Assembly: GCA_947581635.1 (NCBI GenBank)
Contig: CANPVE010000003.1
Coordinates: forward strand, 62,001-126,000
Reading direction: 5' to 3'
Length of the DNA stretch: 64,000 nucleotides
Source: an uncultured Clostridia bacterium
GTDB taxonomy: Bacteria; Bacillota; Clostridia; Oscillospirales; Acutalibacteraceae
Shown here piece after piece: positions 1-8,432 of the stretch (position 1 is its first letter; each line of letters opens with the position of its first letter). The notes under the pieces are model-generated. The model ran no database searches, was not told the origin of the DNA, and saw only the letters and a program-made list of their open reading frames with translations. Made by a program: the position numbers and the translations under genes.

Positions 1-217
1 AGCAACGCACAATCGCCGCTTTCGCAGCCACGTCCCCGATGTCGGTGTCGAGTATCGCCTCGCACGCGCCGCATTCGGCACTGGGTAGAGCTTCTGTCAG
101 ATTTTGTGCCGTCTCGTCTTTCGGAACTGTCATTATCGCCCAGACGGCGGACAGCAGCAGTCCCACCGACACTCCTATGGCGGAAACTATCAAAACCGGC
201 AGCAATATATCACTCAT
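1..217 (-). CDS. rnfB: RnfB, electron transport complex iron-sulfur subunit (N-terminal part, cut by window edge)
   Basis: RnfB carries electrons from RnfC into the membrane part of the Rnf ferredoxin:NAD oxidoreductase. Only about 72 residues lie in the window. They show an N-terminal membrane helix (ILLPVLIVSAIGVSVGLLLS) and the start of the 4Fe-4S domain, ALPSAECGACEAILD. Families usually have C-x2-C-x4-C followed by a fourth Cys; here the first two Cys are present, Asp stands where the third is expected, and a Cys 19 residues further on could be the fourth. The gene starts 24 bases after the rnfA stop and is last in the rnfCDGEA order seen here. Identity rests on position and fold features; the C-terminal ferredoxin part is outside the window. 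Confidence 0.85.
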   Translation of the reverse strand, partial: MSDILLPVLIVSAIGVSVGLLLSAVWAIMTVPKDETAQNLTEALPSAECGACEAILDTDIGDVAAKAAIVRC

Positions 218-241
218 TCCAAAAACACCACCAAAACCAAC

Positions 242-847
242 TCAAATCCCCGCAAAACCCAAGAAGGCCATCGCTACAAATGTGGCCGACACCAGCGTTA
301 TGGGCAATCCCCTAAACGACTCGGGTATATCCGAGGCTTCTATTCGCTTTCTCACGCCCGAAAATATTGCCATTGCCACGAGAAAACCTACACCCGAACC
401 AAAGGCACAGCTCAGAGCATACAGGTATCCCTCGCCAAATCCATAGGACGCTCTTCCATAATTTTCAGTGACAAGTATAGCGCAGCCAAGAATCGCGCAA
501 TTGGTGGTTATGAGCGGCAAATAGGCGCCAAGAGAGGCGTGAAGCGCAGGCATATACTTTCTCAGCGTTATCTCGATAAGCTGCACCATCGCGGCTATTA
601 TCAAAATGAACACTACCGTTTGCAGATACTCCAGCCCGAGACCCTCCAGCACAAATCTTTGTATGGGATAGGTGACGGCGGTTGAAAGCACCATTACAAG
701 TATGACAGCGGCGCTCATTCCCATGGCTGTTTCCAGCTTTTTGGAAACTCCAATGAAGGGACATACCCCGAGAAATTTTGAAAGAACGTAATTATCCGTA
801 AGTATGCCCGCCAGAATTATCGAAATCACGGTACGCAGCACATTCAT
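242..847 (-). CDS. rnfA: RnfA, membrane subunit of the Rnf complex
   Basis: Integral membrane subunit, 201 residues, the usual family length. RnfA and RnfE form a pseudo-symmetric pair that holds a 2Fe-2S centre in the membrane. Visible signatures are NYVLSKFLGVCPFIGVS with Cys29 and PLITTNCAILGCAIL with Cys117, the two conserved half-channel cysteines, plus about six hydrophobic helices. I chose the ATG at 847 because MNVLRTVISIILAGI matches the family N-terminus; upstream in-frame codons lie inside rnfE. Start and the rnfE stop share one base (TGATG), so translation is probably coupled. Confidence 0.95.
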   Translation of the reverse strand: MNVLRTVISIILAGILTDNYVLSKFLGVCPFIGVSKKLETAMGMSAAVILVMVLSTAVTYPIQRFVLEGLGLEYLQTVVFILIIAAMVQLIEITLRKYMPALHASLGAYLPLITTNCAILGCAILVTENYGRASYGFGEGYLYALSCAFGSGVGFLVAMAIFSGVRKRIEASDIPESFRGLPITLVSATFVAMAFLGFAGI

Positions 848-1749
848 CAGCGGCGCCCTCCTTTGTCTGACATACTGCACGTTGCGGCAGCGGGACAATC
901 TCCGCAGCCCTTTCTCACGGGAAGATTGTTCTCACGGCTCAGCCTGTTGGCCACCGCCATCAGCAATCCGAATACGAAGAATCCCCCGGGCGCGAGTGCA
1001 AAGAACAGTATCGGCTGAAGAATTCCGCTTTCCGAGATCACCTGTACGCCGAATATCGAGCCTGCACCAAGAAATTCGCGGACAGCGCCCATGCAAAACA
1101 GCGCCGCAGTGAACCCCGAGCCCATAGCCAACCCGTCGAGAGCCGAAGCAAGCGGGACATTCTTACTTGCGTATGTCTCAGCACGTCCGAGAATTATACA
1201 GTTGACTGCAATAAGAGGCAGATAAATCCCAAGGGATTCGTCCAACGGCTGTGCAAATGCCTTAACCAGCATTTGCACTACCGAAACGAAGCTCGCAATT
1301 ATGGTTATGTAAGCGGGAATCCGCACTCTGTCCGGTATTATGTTTCTCATAACGGATATGACTGTATTTGAGCATATAAGCACCAGTGTGGCGGCAATGC
1401 CCATGCCTATGGCGTCTGACGCTGAGTCAGTGACGGCGAGCGTGTGACAGGCTCCGATTGCGAGCCGCAGCACCGGATTTTCAGTGATAATTCCGCGCTT
1501 CATTTCTGACTTAAAAAGCGCAGGCGCGGACTTTTCGGCAGAAGATTTTTCGCCGCTTTCCGCTGCCTTTATAGATTGTTCATCGGTTTCCTCAATAAAG
1601 CATATCGGTGTTTTATCAATGTCCCTCTTATTTTGGGACGCTTTTTCCAAATTATTTAAACGTTTTGAATAATTTGAGCCTCTTTGACTTATGGGAGCAT
1701 CGGAGTTACTCGAAGGACCTCTCCCCATTGATATGGTTCTCTTAGCCAA
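847..1749 (-). CDS. rnfE: RnfE, membrane subunit of the Rnf complex with long N-terminal extension
   Basis: Partner of RnfA in the membrane core. The family core begins near residue 83 (MKRGIITENPVLRLAIGAC) and carries Cys101 and Cys184 (IAVNCIILG), the expected cluster ligands; the usual CPTLAVT motif reads CHTLAVT. Two parts are unusual: about 80 hydrophilic residues precede the core, and the C-terminus ends in a cysteine cluster, KGCGDCPAAATC. The start is TTG at 1749, ten bases after AGGAGG; an ATG at 1728 is possible. If translation instead began near the core the extension would vanish, but no good ribosome site was seen there. It lies 21 bases after rnfG. Confidence 0.92.
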   Translation of the reverse strand: MAKRTISMGRGPSSNSDAPISQRGSNYSKRLNNLEKASQNKRDIDKTPICFIEETDEQSIKAAESGEKSSAEKSAPALFKSEMKRGIITENPVLRLAIGACHTLAVTDSASDAIGMGIAATLVLICSNTVISVMRNIIPDRVRIPAYITIIASFVSVVQMLVKAFAQPLDESLGIYLPLIAVNCIILGRAETYASKNVPLASALDGLAMGSGFTAALFCMGAVREFLGAGSIFGVQVISESGILQPILFFALAPGGFFVFGLLMAVANRLSRENNLPVRKGCGDCPAAATCSMSDKGGRR

Positions 1750-1770
1750 ATTTTCCCGTCCTCCTTTGAG

Positions 1771-2361
1771 TTACTGTGCGTACGTAGAATCAAGAAATGC
1801 CACCGAAATTGCGATTGCGCCGTTCACTGCGTCCGTCACGGCTCTAGAGGAGACAGTCGCTCCCGAAACCGCGTCGATACTTCCGCCGTCCTTGTCAACC
1901 ACCAAATCCGGATCGTTGGCGCCGATAAACTGATTAAGGAAGTCGCTCTCTTTCGTCTTTTCACCCGAACCCGTCTCCGACATCGAAAGAATCGTGACTC
2001 CCGAAACTCTTCCGTTCGACCGTATTCCCGTCATCACCTCAATCTCGCCGTTGTAACCGCTTGCCTGTGTGATGACTATGACTCCGATCTGCCGACCATC
2101 TGAGTCCACGGCTTCATAAACTCTGCCCTCGTCGTCGAGCTGTTTGTAATTGTCGGCTTCAAGTACCGACATTCGGCTGTCGGTAGTCTTTGCATCGGCA
2201 TTTTCAGCGATCTTGCCCTCGGTCAGCATATTGGTGAAAGCAAGTATCAGTGTCGATGTGGCGCAAATTGCCGTGAGTATCAGCGCTGGAAGAATTATCC
2301 GGGCGACACTTACCTTTGCACGTGTGCCTTTGCCCGTTTTTGCATTTGATTTATCTGACAT
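1771..2361 (-). CDS. rnfG: RnfG, covalently flavinylated subunit
   Basis: RnfG presents an FMN on the outer face of the membrane, bound through a phosphoester to a threonine. The sequence has one N-terminal helix (IILPALILTAICATSTLIL), then an FMN-binding domain with YNGEIEVMTGI and the flavinylation motif SGATVSSRAV near residue 167. At 196 residues it has normal length. It begins 4 bases after the rnfD stop. Flavinylation normally needs an ApbE transferase, which is not in this window. Confidence 0.93.
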   Translation of the reverse strand: MSDKSNAKTGKGTRAKVSVARIILPALILTAICATSTLILAFTNMLTEGKIAENADAKTTDSRMSVLEADNYKQLDDEGRVYEAVDSDGRQIGVIVITQASGYNGEIEVMTGIRSNGRVSGVTILSMSETGSGEKTKESDFLNQFIGANDPDLVVDKDGGSIDAVSGATVSSRAVTDAVNGAIAISVAFLDSTYAQ

Positions 2362-2365
2362 TGCT

Positions 2366-3319
2366 CTAAGCCTCCTTGCCGAACGGCGCGGACAGTGTGA
2401 GTGTTTCTATGTGTGGTGTGAGAATATTCATCAGCAGTATAGCGTACGAAACACCCTCGGGCGACACGCCGAATATTCGTATTGTCATCGTCACAACGCC
2501 GCAGCCTATGCCGTAAATGATCTTGCCCGCGCGGTTTACCGGGCAGGTCACGTAATCGGTCGACATGAATATCGAACCGAGCATTACGCCGCCGGACATA
2601 AGATGAACCATCGGATTCTGTCCCGACAGCAGGGCGATAACGGCGACCGTACCCATAAAGCACAGCGGGATTTCGGGCGTTATCACGCGGCGCACCAGCA
2701 GATACCCGAAGCCCAGCAGCAGTGCCAGCACGCAAGTTTCACCGATACAGCCGCCGCGCATTCCTATGAACAGATCCATATATGAAGTGTCCACGCTTCC
2801 CGAAGCAATCCGAGCAAGCGGCGTCGCCGTGGATACCACGTCGGTGCCGGCGTTGTTGCTCAGGTAAAAGAATGGCATCGACCATCGGCTCATCTGCGAA
2901 GGAAAGCTTATCAGAAGAAATACCCTCGCGGCTATTGCAGGGTTGACAAAATTCATGCCTATTCCACCGAACATTTGCTTGACCACCACTATTGCAAAAA
3001 CCGAGCCGAGCACGGCATACAACGGGTTAAGCGTCGGCGGAAGGCTGAACGCCAGCAACACGCCGGTCACCGCAGCGGAAAAGTCGCCTATAGTCTGACT
3101 TCTTCTCATGACGCGGCGGCATATGTACTCCGACACAACGCACGTCCCCACGCAAACTGCCGTAAGCATCACCGCGCGCCAACCGAAATACACAACTGCC
3201 ATCAGAGCCGCAGGAACCAGCGCAATCAACACATCTTGCATTATAACCGTGGTATTCTCCCCGCTGTGTATGTGCGGGGACGAAGATACCAAAAGCCTGA
3301 GAGACTTATTGTTGTCCAT
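2366..3319 (-). CDS. rnfD: RnfD, flavinylated membrane subunit
   Basis: Integral membrane subunit that carries a second covalent FMN. The protein has 317 residues and many helices. Family marks are SPHIHSGENT near the N-terminus, GGIGMNFVNPA, and the flavinylation motif VVSTATPLARI near residue 165, with the STAT threonine in place. It follows rnfC by 34 bases and precedes rnfG. Nothing appears broken. Confidence 0.95.
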   Translation of the reverse strand: MDNNKSLRLLVSSSPHIHSGENTTVIMQDVLIALVPAALMAVVYFGWRAVMLTAVCVGTCVVSEYICRRVMRRSQTIGDFSAAVTGVLLAFSLPPTLNPLYAVLGSVFAIVVVKQMFGGIGMNFVNPAIAARVFLLISFPSQMSRWSMPFFYLSNNAGTDVVSTATPLARIASGSVDTSYMDLFIGMRGGCIGETCVLALLLGFGYLLVRRVITPEIPLCFMGTVAVIALLSGQNPMVHLMSGGVMLGSIFMSTDYVTCPVNRAGKIIYGIGCGVVTMTIRIFGVSPEGVSYAILLMNILTPHIETLTLSAPFGKEA

Positions 3320-3353
3320 AATTTTATTGTCTGTCCTTTCGTCGGGCTGTGGA

Positions 3354-4751
3354 TTAATTGCCGCACAAGTCTTTTGCCATCCTCAAAAACTGAACCAGCG
3401 GCCTATGAGCCGGACACACATAGGCACAGCAGCCACATTCCATACAGCCCTTTACATTTATATCGTTTATTCCCCTGATGTCGCGCTTCTGCACAAGGTA
3501 TTGAACATTCACGGGCGTGAGGCACATCGGACAGGCGGAGACACATCTTCCGCATCGTATGCAATCGGTCGGTTCAATTGCCCCGACCTCGTCCGCTGAC
3601 ATGAATATAAGCCCGTTGTTCTGTTTGATTATAGGATAATCGAGGGTGTAAAGCGCGGTTCCCATCATCGGCCCGCCCACAACCACCTTGCGCGGCGTTT
3701 CCTTAAAGCCTCCGCAAAATTCGGTTATATCGGATATCAATGCGCCTATTGGCACCGTTACATTTTTGGGCTGCGCTATTGCCGAGCCGTCTACGGTAAT
3801 CCTCTTGGAGATTAGTGGCATTCCCGTACGCACATACCGCGCCAAAAAAGCCGCCGATGTGACATTCAGCACCATGCAGCCCACGTCCGCAGGTATGCCT
3901 CCCATAGGCACGATGCGGTTGGTACAGGCCTTGACAAGCACCTTCTCGGCGCCATGGGGATATGACGCCTTCAGCTTCAGCACGCACATTTTACCGCTCA
4001 ACTCTTTTTCAGATATGACTTCGTGCAGCTTTGCCATGGCCTCGGACTTGCTGTCCTCAACTCCTATTATCACTCGCTCAATATCGAGAATGTCCATGAG
4101 CAGCTTTGATCCCTCAATTATGTCCTCGGGAGCTTCGAGCATTTCACGGCGGTCGGAGGTAAGGTACGGCTCACATTCCGCGCCGTTTATTATCAGCGTA
4201 TCTACCGCATAGTCGGGCGCAGAGTAATTCGGCTTTACGAACGCCGGTAAAACCTCACCTCCAAGATCTGCAAGCCCCGACTCCCTGACCGCTGCGTAAA
4301 GCTCGTTCGGATTGGTTATATGCGGCGGTTTTACATCCTCGCATACAACTTGCCTGCCGTCTGTCTCAATTTCAACGGCTTTGATTTCCTCTCCGTTTGG
4401 CATTAGAATCGTGCCTACGGATTTAACCCGGCCCGACACGCTTGAATGTATCGGAGCGCAGACGAATGATTGACTGTCGGCTATTTTCTGTCCCACTGTC
4501 ACAAAATCTCCGGGCTTCACTAAAGGCTCGCACTGAGCGCCGATGTGCTGCCGCATTGATATTATCACGCGCGGCGGTATCGGCATTTCCTCCGATGGAG
4601 AATTTGAGGTGTTTTTGATATTCTCCGCATGAATTCCTCCGTGAGTGCGATATGGCTTTTTAGGCAGCCTGATTTGGGGTCCGACTGCGGGAACCTCCGA
4701 TTCGGGTGTTTTTTTTTTCTTTGCCGTCAATCTGATTTTTGGCAAACCCAT
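3354..4751 (-). CDS. rnfC: RnfC, NADH-binding iron-sulfur subunit
   Basis: Peripheral cytoplasmic subunit that exchanges electrons with NAD. The order along its 465 residues is: a basic N-terminal tail, the barrel-like lobe (LVKPGDFVTVGQKIADS), the nucleotide/flavin-binding middle (NGAECEPYLTSDRREML), then two 4Fe-4S motifs, CIRCGRCVSACPMC from about residue 397 and CMECGCCAYVCP from about residue 436. It is the first gene of the operon. GGGAGGA lies four bases before the ATG, and a strong promoter lies 140 bases upstream. Confidence 0.95.
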   Translation of the reverse strand: MGLPKIRLTAKKKKTPESEVPAVGPQIRLPKKPYRTHGGIHAENIKNTSNSPSEEMPIPPRVIISMRQHIGAQCEPLVKPGDFVTVGQKIADSQSFVCAPIHSSVSGRVKSVGTILMPNGEEIKAVEIETDGRQVVCEDVKPPHITNPNELYAAVRESGLADLGGEVLPAFVKPNYSAPDYAVDTLIINGAECEPYLTSDRREMLEAPEDIIEGSKLLMDILDIERVIIGVEDSKSEAMAKLHEVISEKELSGKMCVLKLKASYPHGAEKVLVKACTNRIVPMGGIPADVGCMVLNVTSAAFLARYVRTGMPLISKRITVDGSAIAQPKNVTVPIGALISDITEFCGGFKETPRKVVVGGPMMGTALYTLDYPIIKQNNGLIFMSADEVGAIEPTDCIRCGRCVSACPMCLTPVNVQYLVQKRDIRGINDINVKGCMECGCCAYVCPAHRPLVQFLRMAKDLCGN

Positions 4752-4891
4752 TAAATCCTCCCTTCGTACGCTTCTTCACTTTTGTTTCTTTGCGCTTTTC
4801 TCAGCCATGTAATACAGCTTTTTCCCGCACACAGCCGCAATCTATAGATAAAAAACTCCGCTAATTTCTTGGATTGCTTCAATTACCGTAC

Positions 4892-4920
4892 ATTATAACA
4901 TATATAAATTTCCTTTGCAA
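4892..4920 (-). promoter_or_regulatory. Promoter of the rnf operon
   Basis: On the minus strand TTGCAA (4920-4915), 17 bases, then TATAAT (4897-4892). It faces rnfC, leaving a 5' leader of about 135 bases in which I saw no riboswitch-like structure. Confidence 0.75.
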
Positions 4921-4954
4921 CAATATATAATTTATAAAAATAGTATAATTTATT

Positions 4955-4997
4955 AAAAAATAAAAAATAATCGAGCTGTGAATCTGACACAGCTCGA
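4955..4997 (-). terminator. Intrinsic terminator after the CPBP gene
   Basis: TCGAGCTGTG at 4971-4980 pairs perfectly with CACAGCTCGA at 4988-4997 around a 7-base loop. On the minus strand it is followed by a T-rich run, about 55 bases beyond the CPBP stop. Confidence 0.85.
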
Positions 4998-5052
4998 CTA
5001 TTTTCATCGATAAAATCCGTATTTCTATGTATTGCAAAAGATTCGGCAATTT

Positions 5053-5934
5053 TTATTCTGACATAACGAGTTTATTCTCGATTTTACCCAGGCGGACAAA
5101 TATAATCACGGCGCACAGTATCAGCCCCGACATTCCTATAATTCCGGTGGGGTTCGGACCCAACAGCCCGCTCTTATTCGACACCGAAACAAAAACCGGA
5201 ATCTCACCAATGACGTTGACCGTTCCGTGAATGATCGCGCTGTACATGACGTTGTCGGTTCTTACCATAGCATAGGCACAAATTATTCCGATAACCACAC
5301 ACACCAGCATCATCATTGCCATATTGCTCCAGGGAGCGCCCGGATTTTCCGAACTGTAGTTAAAACCGAAGTAAATAAGCGGCAAATGGGCAGTTCCCCA
5401 GCATAAACCGTTGAGCAACACTCCTTTTCTCACTCCGTATCGCTCGATTTGCTTGGGCAGCAGATATTCGCGCCAGCCTATTTCTTCACCAAGCTCCAAC
5501 AATTGTATCGGAATGCACAGCGCCGAAATCAACACGCACGCCGCTCCGAACACAAGAGGATTAAGAATTTGAATCTCGTACCCGCCGCCAATCAAGCTGT
5601 CAAGGTCAAAAACTCCGCTGTATCGATCGGGAAACAATACAAAATACAACGCTGCTCCCACCGCGATCATAATGCCAGGGACAAAGGCGCAAAAGAGCCA
5701 CATCTTCACATTCTTCCACACCTTCAGTGAAATTCGCCATTTTGATTTGTCGCCTGTAATTCGCCTCGTAATAAAGGCGCACAAAACCGGAAACGCCGTG
5801 AAGCCTTTCTGCAAAATCTGATACGCGGTATTCGCGCTGTCACCCTGTGTAAAAAATGCCGCCACACCGAGTAAAAAGCAGATTCCCAACACCAGGAGAA
5901 GGTATATCCTCATCTGTTTTTTGCTGTCGCTCAT
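5053..5934 (-). CDS. CPBP-family intramembrane protease
   Basis: CPBP (CAAX protease and bacteriocin-processing, Abi) proteins are multi-helix membrane endopeptidases. The 293-residue protein has about eight helices. The active-site motifs are LGEEIGWREYL (Glu150, Glu151, Arg155), a His in TAHLPLIYFG (183), and IIHGTVN (His236, Asn240). GGGGAGGA precedes the ATG at 5934, so I rejected the upstream in-frame extension, which runs through the neighbouring gene. It follows the DUF3021-like gene by 53 bases, so it is probably the cargo of this LytTR module. Substrate unknown. Confidence 0.85.
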   Translation of the reverse strand: MSDSKKQMRIYLLLVLGICFLLGVAAFFTQGDSANTAYQILQKGFTAFPVLCAFITRRITGDKSKWRISLKVWKNVKMWLFCAFVPGIMIAVGAALYFVLFPDRYSGVFDLDSLIGGGYEIQILNPLVFGAACVLISALCIPIQLLELGEEIGWREYLLPKQIERYGVRKGVLLNGLCWGTAHLPLIYFGFNYSSENPGAPWSNMAMMMLVCVVIGIICAYAMVRTDNVMYSAIIHGTVNVIGEIPVFVSVSNKSGLLGPNPTGIIGMSGLILCAVIIFVRLGKIENKLVMSE

Positions 5935-5987
5935 ATCATTTGTCCTCCCCGTCACAACCCATTGTGACCTGTATTTTTTTGGTCGAT

Positions 5988-6425
5988 TTACATTATGCCA
6001 TTTGTGCTGCTTCTCTTTTGAATTGCCGTGGTCATCATATCCGCGTCCGACTTTAAAAGCAGATAATCCAGGAGATTCACCGCCACATATATCACTGCAA
6101 CCGCCGCAGCTATCGACACGCATAAAAAAGCGCTGTCCAATGTACCTATTAGATATGAAATAAGCAGCGTAACAAACTCAGTGAGAAAAAATTGGATTAC
6201 CTTGCGCACCGCCATCTGTCTGACACTGAGTTCCTTTGAAGAATACACCACGAATGAAGGCAGAATACAGAAAAACGCATATACAAACGGCATGAAGAAA
6301 GCATAATGACTCAATCCGTGAGGCGGCGGTTTGATACAGCAGATAATGCCCACAGACAAGGTTATTCCCGCCTGTATCATAAGGAAACTGACCGCGCGTC
6401 TTTTTAAAAATTCTCCGAGTTCCAT
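5988..6425 (-). CDS. DUF3021-like small membrane protein, partner of LytTR regulator
   Basis: A 145-residue protein with four hydrophobic segments and charged ends. Its place directly after a LytTR gene (start abutting the LytTR stop) and its topology match the DUF3021 membrane proteins. In the streptococcal HdrRM and BrsRM systems such a protein restrains the cognate LytTR activator; that role here is inferred. The family assignment is from shape and context, since no catalytic residues are expected. The next gene is a CPBP protease. Confidence 0.7.
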   Translation of the reverse strand: MELGEFLKRRAVSFLMIQAGITLSVGIICCIKPPPHGLSHYAFFMPFVYAFFCILPSFVVYSSKELSVRQMAVRKVIQFFLTEFVTLLISYLIGTLDSAFLCVSIAAAVAVIYVAVNLLDYLLLKSDADMMTTAIQKRSSTNGIM

Positions 6426-6875
6426 CTACAGTTCCTCCATAATTGTCTTCTTGACTATCTGTGCATATTTTCGGGATATAATCACGTCCTCGCCGTTTTT
6501 CATGTGGGCGCAGTATCGCCCGTTGAACGCGGGACGAATGTAATCTATCTTGAGCAGGCATATCAGGAACGCTTTGGAACATCGGATAAATTTATATGGC
6601 GCAAGTTCTTCTTCAAGCTCGTAGAGCCGTTTTTTAATTTCAAAAACATCACTCAGCGTATAGGCGAACACATTTTCACCCACCGCCTCAAAATACAAAA
6701 TTTCGTCAAAACAAATCTGGTGCTGATGATTTGTATTGGAATATCCTATCAGATAATTTCCCTTGGAAAGGCAGTAATTTCTGATATCGACAAAATCCTG
6801 TGTCATAGAAACACATTCTATCACTACCTGTTCTTCTTCCTTTGATGAAACGCTTTTTACCTTTACTCTTATCAC
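6426..6875 (-). CDS. LytTR-domain transcription regulator without receiver domain
   Basis: A 149-residue protein with no response-regulator receiver domain. The C-terminal LytTR DNA-binding fold is shown by EILYFEAVGENVFAYT, YELEEELAPYKFIRCSKAF, and NGEDVIISRKYAQIVKKTI. The first 45 residues are a short acidic N-domain shared with the two other LytTR genes here. The start is GTG at 6875 behind a weak GAGAGCGG site. It heads an operon with the DUF3021-like and CPBP genes and probably controls it. Confidence 0.88.
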   Translation of the reverse strand: MIRVKVKSVSSKEEEQVVIECVSMTQDFVDIRNYCLSKGNYLIGYSNTNHQHQICFDEILYFEAVGENVFAYTLSDVFEIKKRLYELEEELAPYKFIRCSKAFLICLLKIDYIRPAFNGRYCAHMKNGEDVIISRKYAQIVKKTIMEEL

Positions 6876-6917
6876 TTCAAAGCACCGCTCTCAAAATTTT
6901 TCAGATATTCCTTTGTA

Positions 6918-6946
6918 ATTATAGCATATCAATTTAATTATTTCCA
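6918..6946 (-). promoter_or_regulatory. Probable promoter of the first LytTR operon
   Basis: Minus strand TGGAAA (6946-6941), 17 bases, TATAAT (6923-6918), about 45 bases before the LytTR start. The -35 is one base from TTGAAA. Confidence 0.55.
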
Positions 6947-7036
6947 CCTGCTGATGACAAGTTGCATTTTTATTTGATGAAATGCAATCCATACACCTTA
7001 ATCAAAATAATTAAAATAAAAAATTCCAAAATTATC

Positions 7037-7089
7037 TTGACAAATATATCGTAAAATGATATATTAATTACGTTATCCGATATATCGGA
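7037..7089 (+). promoter_or_regulatory. Promoter with two inverted-repeat operators for the PadR operon
   Basis: TTGACA (7037-7042), 17 bases, TATATT (7060-7065). An 8-base inverted repeat, AATATATC (7043-7050) and GATATATT (7058-7065), fills the spacer and covers the -10. A perfect 14-base palindrome, TCCGATATATCGGA, sits at the likely transcription start (7076-7089). Both contain the same GATATAT/ATATATC core. The PadR regulator in this operon is the obvious candidate to bind here, giving autoregulation; that is inference. Confidence 0.7.
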
Positions 7090-7116
7090 ATGTGTAATAA
7101 AAAGGAGTGCATTCAT

Positions 7117-8073
7117 ATGGCCATGAGCATACAGAAGGCGGCAGAGATATTTGCAAATCACCCCACACGGTTCACCAAAAAGGAAAAATCCGCACTGCGC
7201 GCCACGCTGCGTGACGAGATGAGGCGAATAGGCTACACCGACAGCGACATTTCGGAAATCAGTGCGTCGGGTACAAATTTTGTAGTGGGCGACCCACAGG
7301 CGGAATATATGTTTACCGCCCATTACGACACGCCCGGACGAACGGGTTGGATGCTCGGGTTGTCGCGTATTGTGGGACAGACAGGGGCAAATATCCTGAT
7401 GATATTTATTATGCTGCTCATCGTGGTGTTCATCATACCGTTAATAAGCGTCCTTTCTTCTAGAGTTTTTTCAGGTTTTGGCGGCAACATTGATTTTTTG
7501 TGCGTTGAAGCTGGCATGATGGCATTGCTCGCGGTGATGGTAGGATCTATGGTTATCAAGAACAAAAACAACCGCAACGACAACACGAGCGGCGTGCTCT
7601 CTTTGCTCGCCCTCGCAGAGAGCGTCGCGGCAGACTATGAACTTCGCGGAAAATGCTGCTTTGTGTTCTTTGACAATGAAGAATGGGGATTGCTGGGTTC
7701 GGCCGGCTTCGCCAAGTGGTGCAGAGGGCAGGGTATTGATTTGAAAAACACCAAACTCATAAATTTCGACTGCGTGGGAAACGGCGATGTTCTCACCCTT
7801 GCATCAACCAGGAGAACCGATATTGCGCAATCTGTCGCGGCGGCGTTTAACGAAGCTGGACTTAACCCCATCAGTAAACGCAGCATGGCGATATTCCTCA
7901 GCGACCACGCTAATTTTCCAAATTCGGTGATGGTGAGCTATACCAGGCGTTCGCTGATGGGTCTGCTCTATCTGCCTCTGATACACACATCAAGGGACAC
8001 AGAATGTGACGTTCAGCAAATAAACACATTGACGGAGTATTTTTACAGGTTTATTAAAGAACAAAAAATCTGA
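7117..8073 (+). CDS. Membrane-embedded M28-family metallopeptidase
   Basis: M28 enzymes are dizinc aminopeptidases or carboxypeptidases. All five metal/catalytic positions are visible: His69 and Asp71 in FTAHYDTPG, Asp155 in NRNDNTSG, Glu188-Glu189 in FFDNEEWGLLGS, Asp218 in NFDCVGNG, and His291 in LIHTSRDTECD. Unlike soluble relatives, two transmembrane segments are inserted between the HYD and NDNTSG motifs (about residues 92-148). AAAGGAG lies nine bases before the ATG at 7117, which I preferred to 7123 or an upstream ATG at 7090. First gene of an operon with PadR, DUF2812, an M50-like protease and a methyltransferase. Confidence 0.85.
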   Translation: MAMSIQKAAEIFANHPTRFTKKEKSALRATLRDEMRRIGYTDSDISEISASGTNFVVGDPQAEYMFTAHYDTPGRTGWMLGLSRIVGQTGANILMIFIMLLIVVFIIPLISVLSSRVFSGFGGNIDFLCVEAGMMALLAVMVGSMVIKNKNNRNDNTSGVLSLLALAESVAADYELRGKCCFVFFDNEEWGLLGSAGFAKWCRGQGIDLKNTKLINFDCVGNGDVLTLASTRRTDIAQSVAAAFNEAGLNPISKRSMAIFLSDHANFPNSVMVSYTRRSLMGLLYLPLIHTSRDTECDVQQINTLTEYFYRFIKEQKI

Positions 8074-8090
8074 GACAAGGAAGTTACTGC

Positions 8091-8408
8091 ATGAATGAAA
8101 GCAAAGGAGCACTTACCGAAGCTGTATTTTATATATTGATATCGCTTTACACACCACTGCACGGATACGGCGTTATCCAAAATGTGGAAAAACTCAGCGG
8201 AGGACGCGTAAGACTCGGCGCGGGGACGCTGTACGGCGCGATAAACACACTGCTCGGCCGCAGTTGGATCAAGGAGTATGGCCAATCGGGTGAACGCAGA
8301 AAGGAATATATAATCACGGAGAGTGGAAAAGACGCAGTTCGGGCAGAGTTGATACGTCTGGAAGAGCTGTTGGACAACGGTAAAAGAGTATTGCAGGGAA
8401 ATGAGTGA
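8091..8408 (+). CDS. PadR-family transcriptional regulator
   Basis: A 105-residue winged-helix repressor of the short PadR type. Marks are the N-terminal helix (ALTEAVFYILISLYTPLHGYG), the recognition region (LGAGTLYGAINTLL) and the wing (ERRKEYIITESGKDAV). AAGGAAG lies seven bases before its ATG. It lies between the M28 gene and DUF2812, a common PadR neighbour. The inverted repeats in the promoter at 7037-7089 are its probable target. Confidence 0.93.
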   Translation: MNESKGALTEAVFYILISLYTPLHGYGVIQNVEKLSGGRVRLGAGTLYGAINTLLGRSWIKEYGQSGERRKEYIITESGKDAVRAELIRLEELLDNGKRVLQGNE

Positions 8409-8432
8409 TTCCTTCTTATAAAGGAGATTCTA

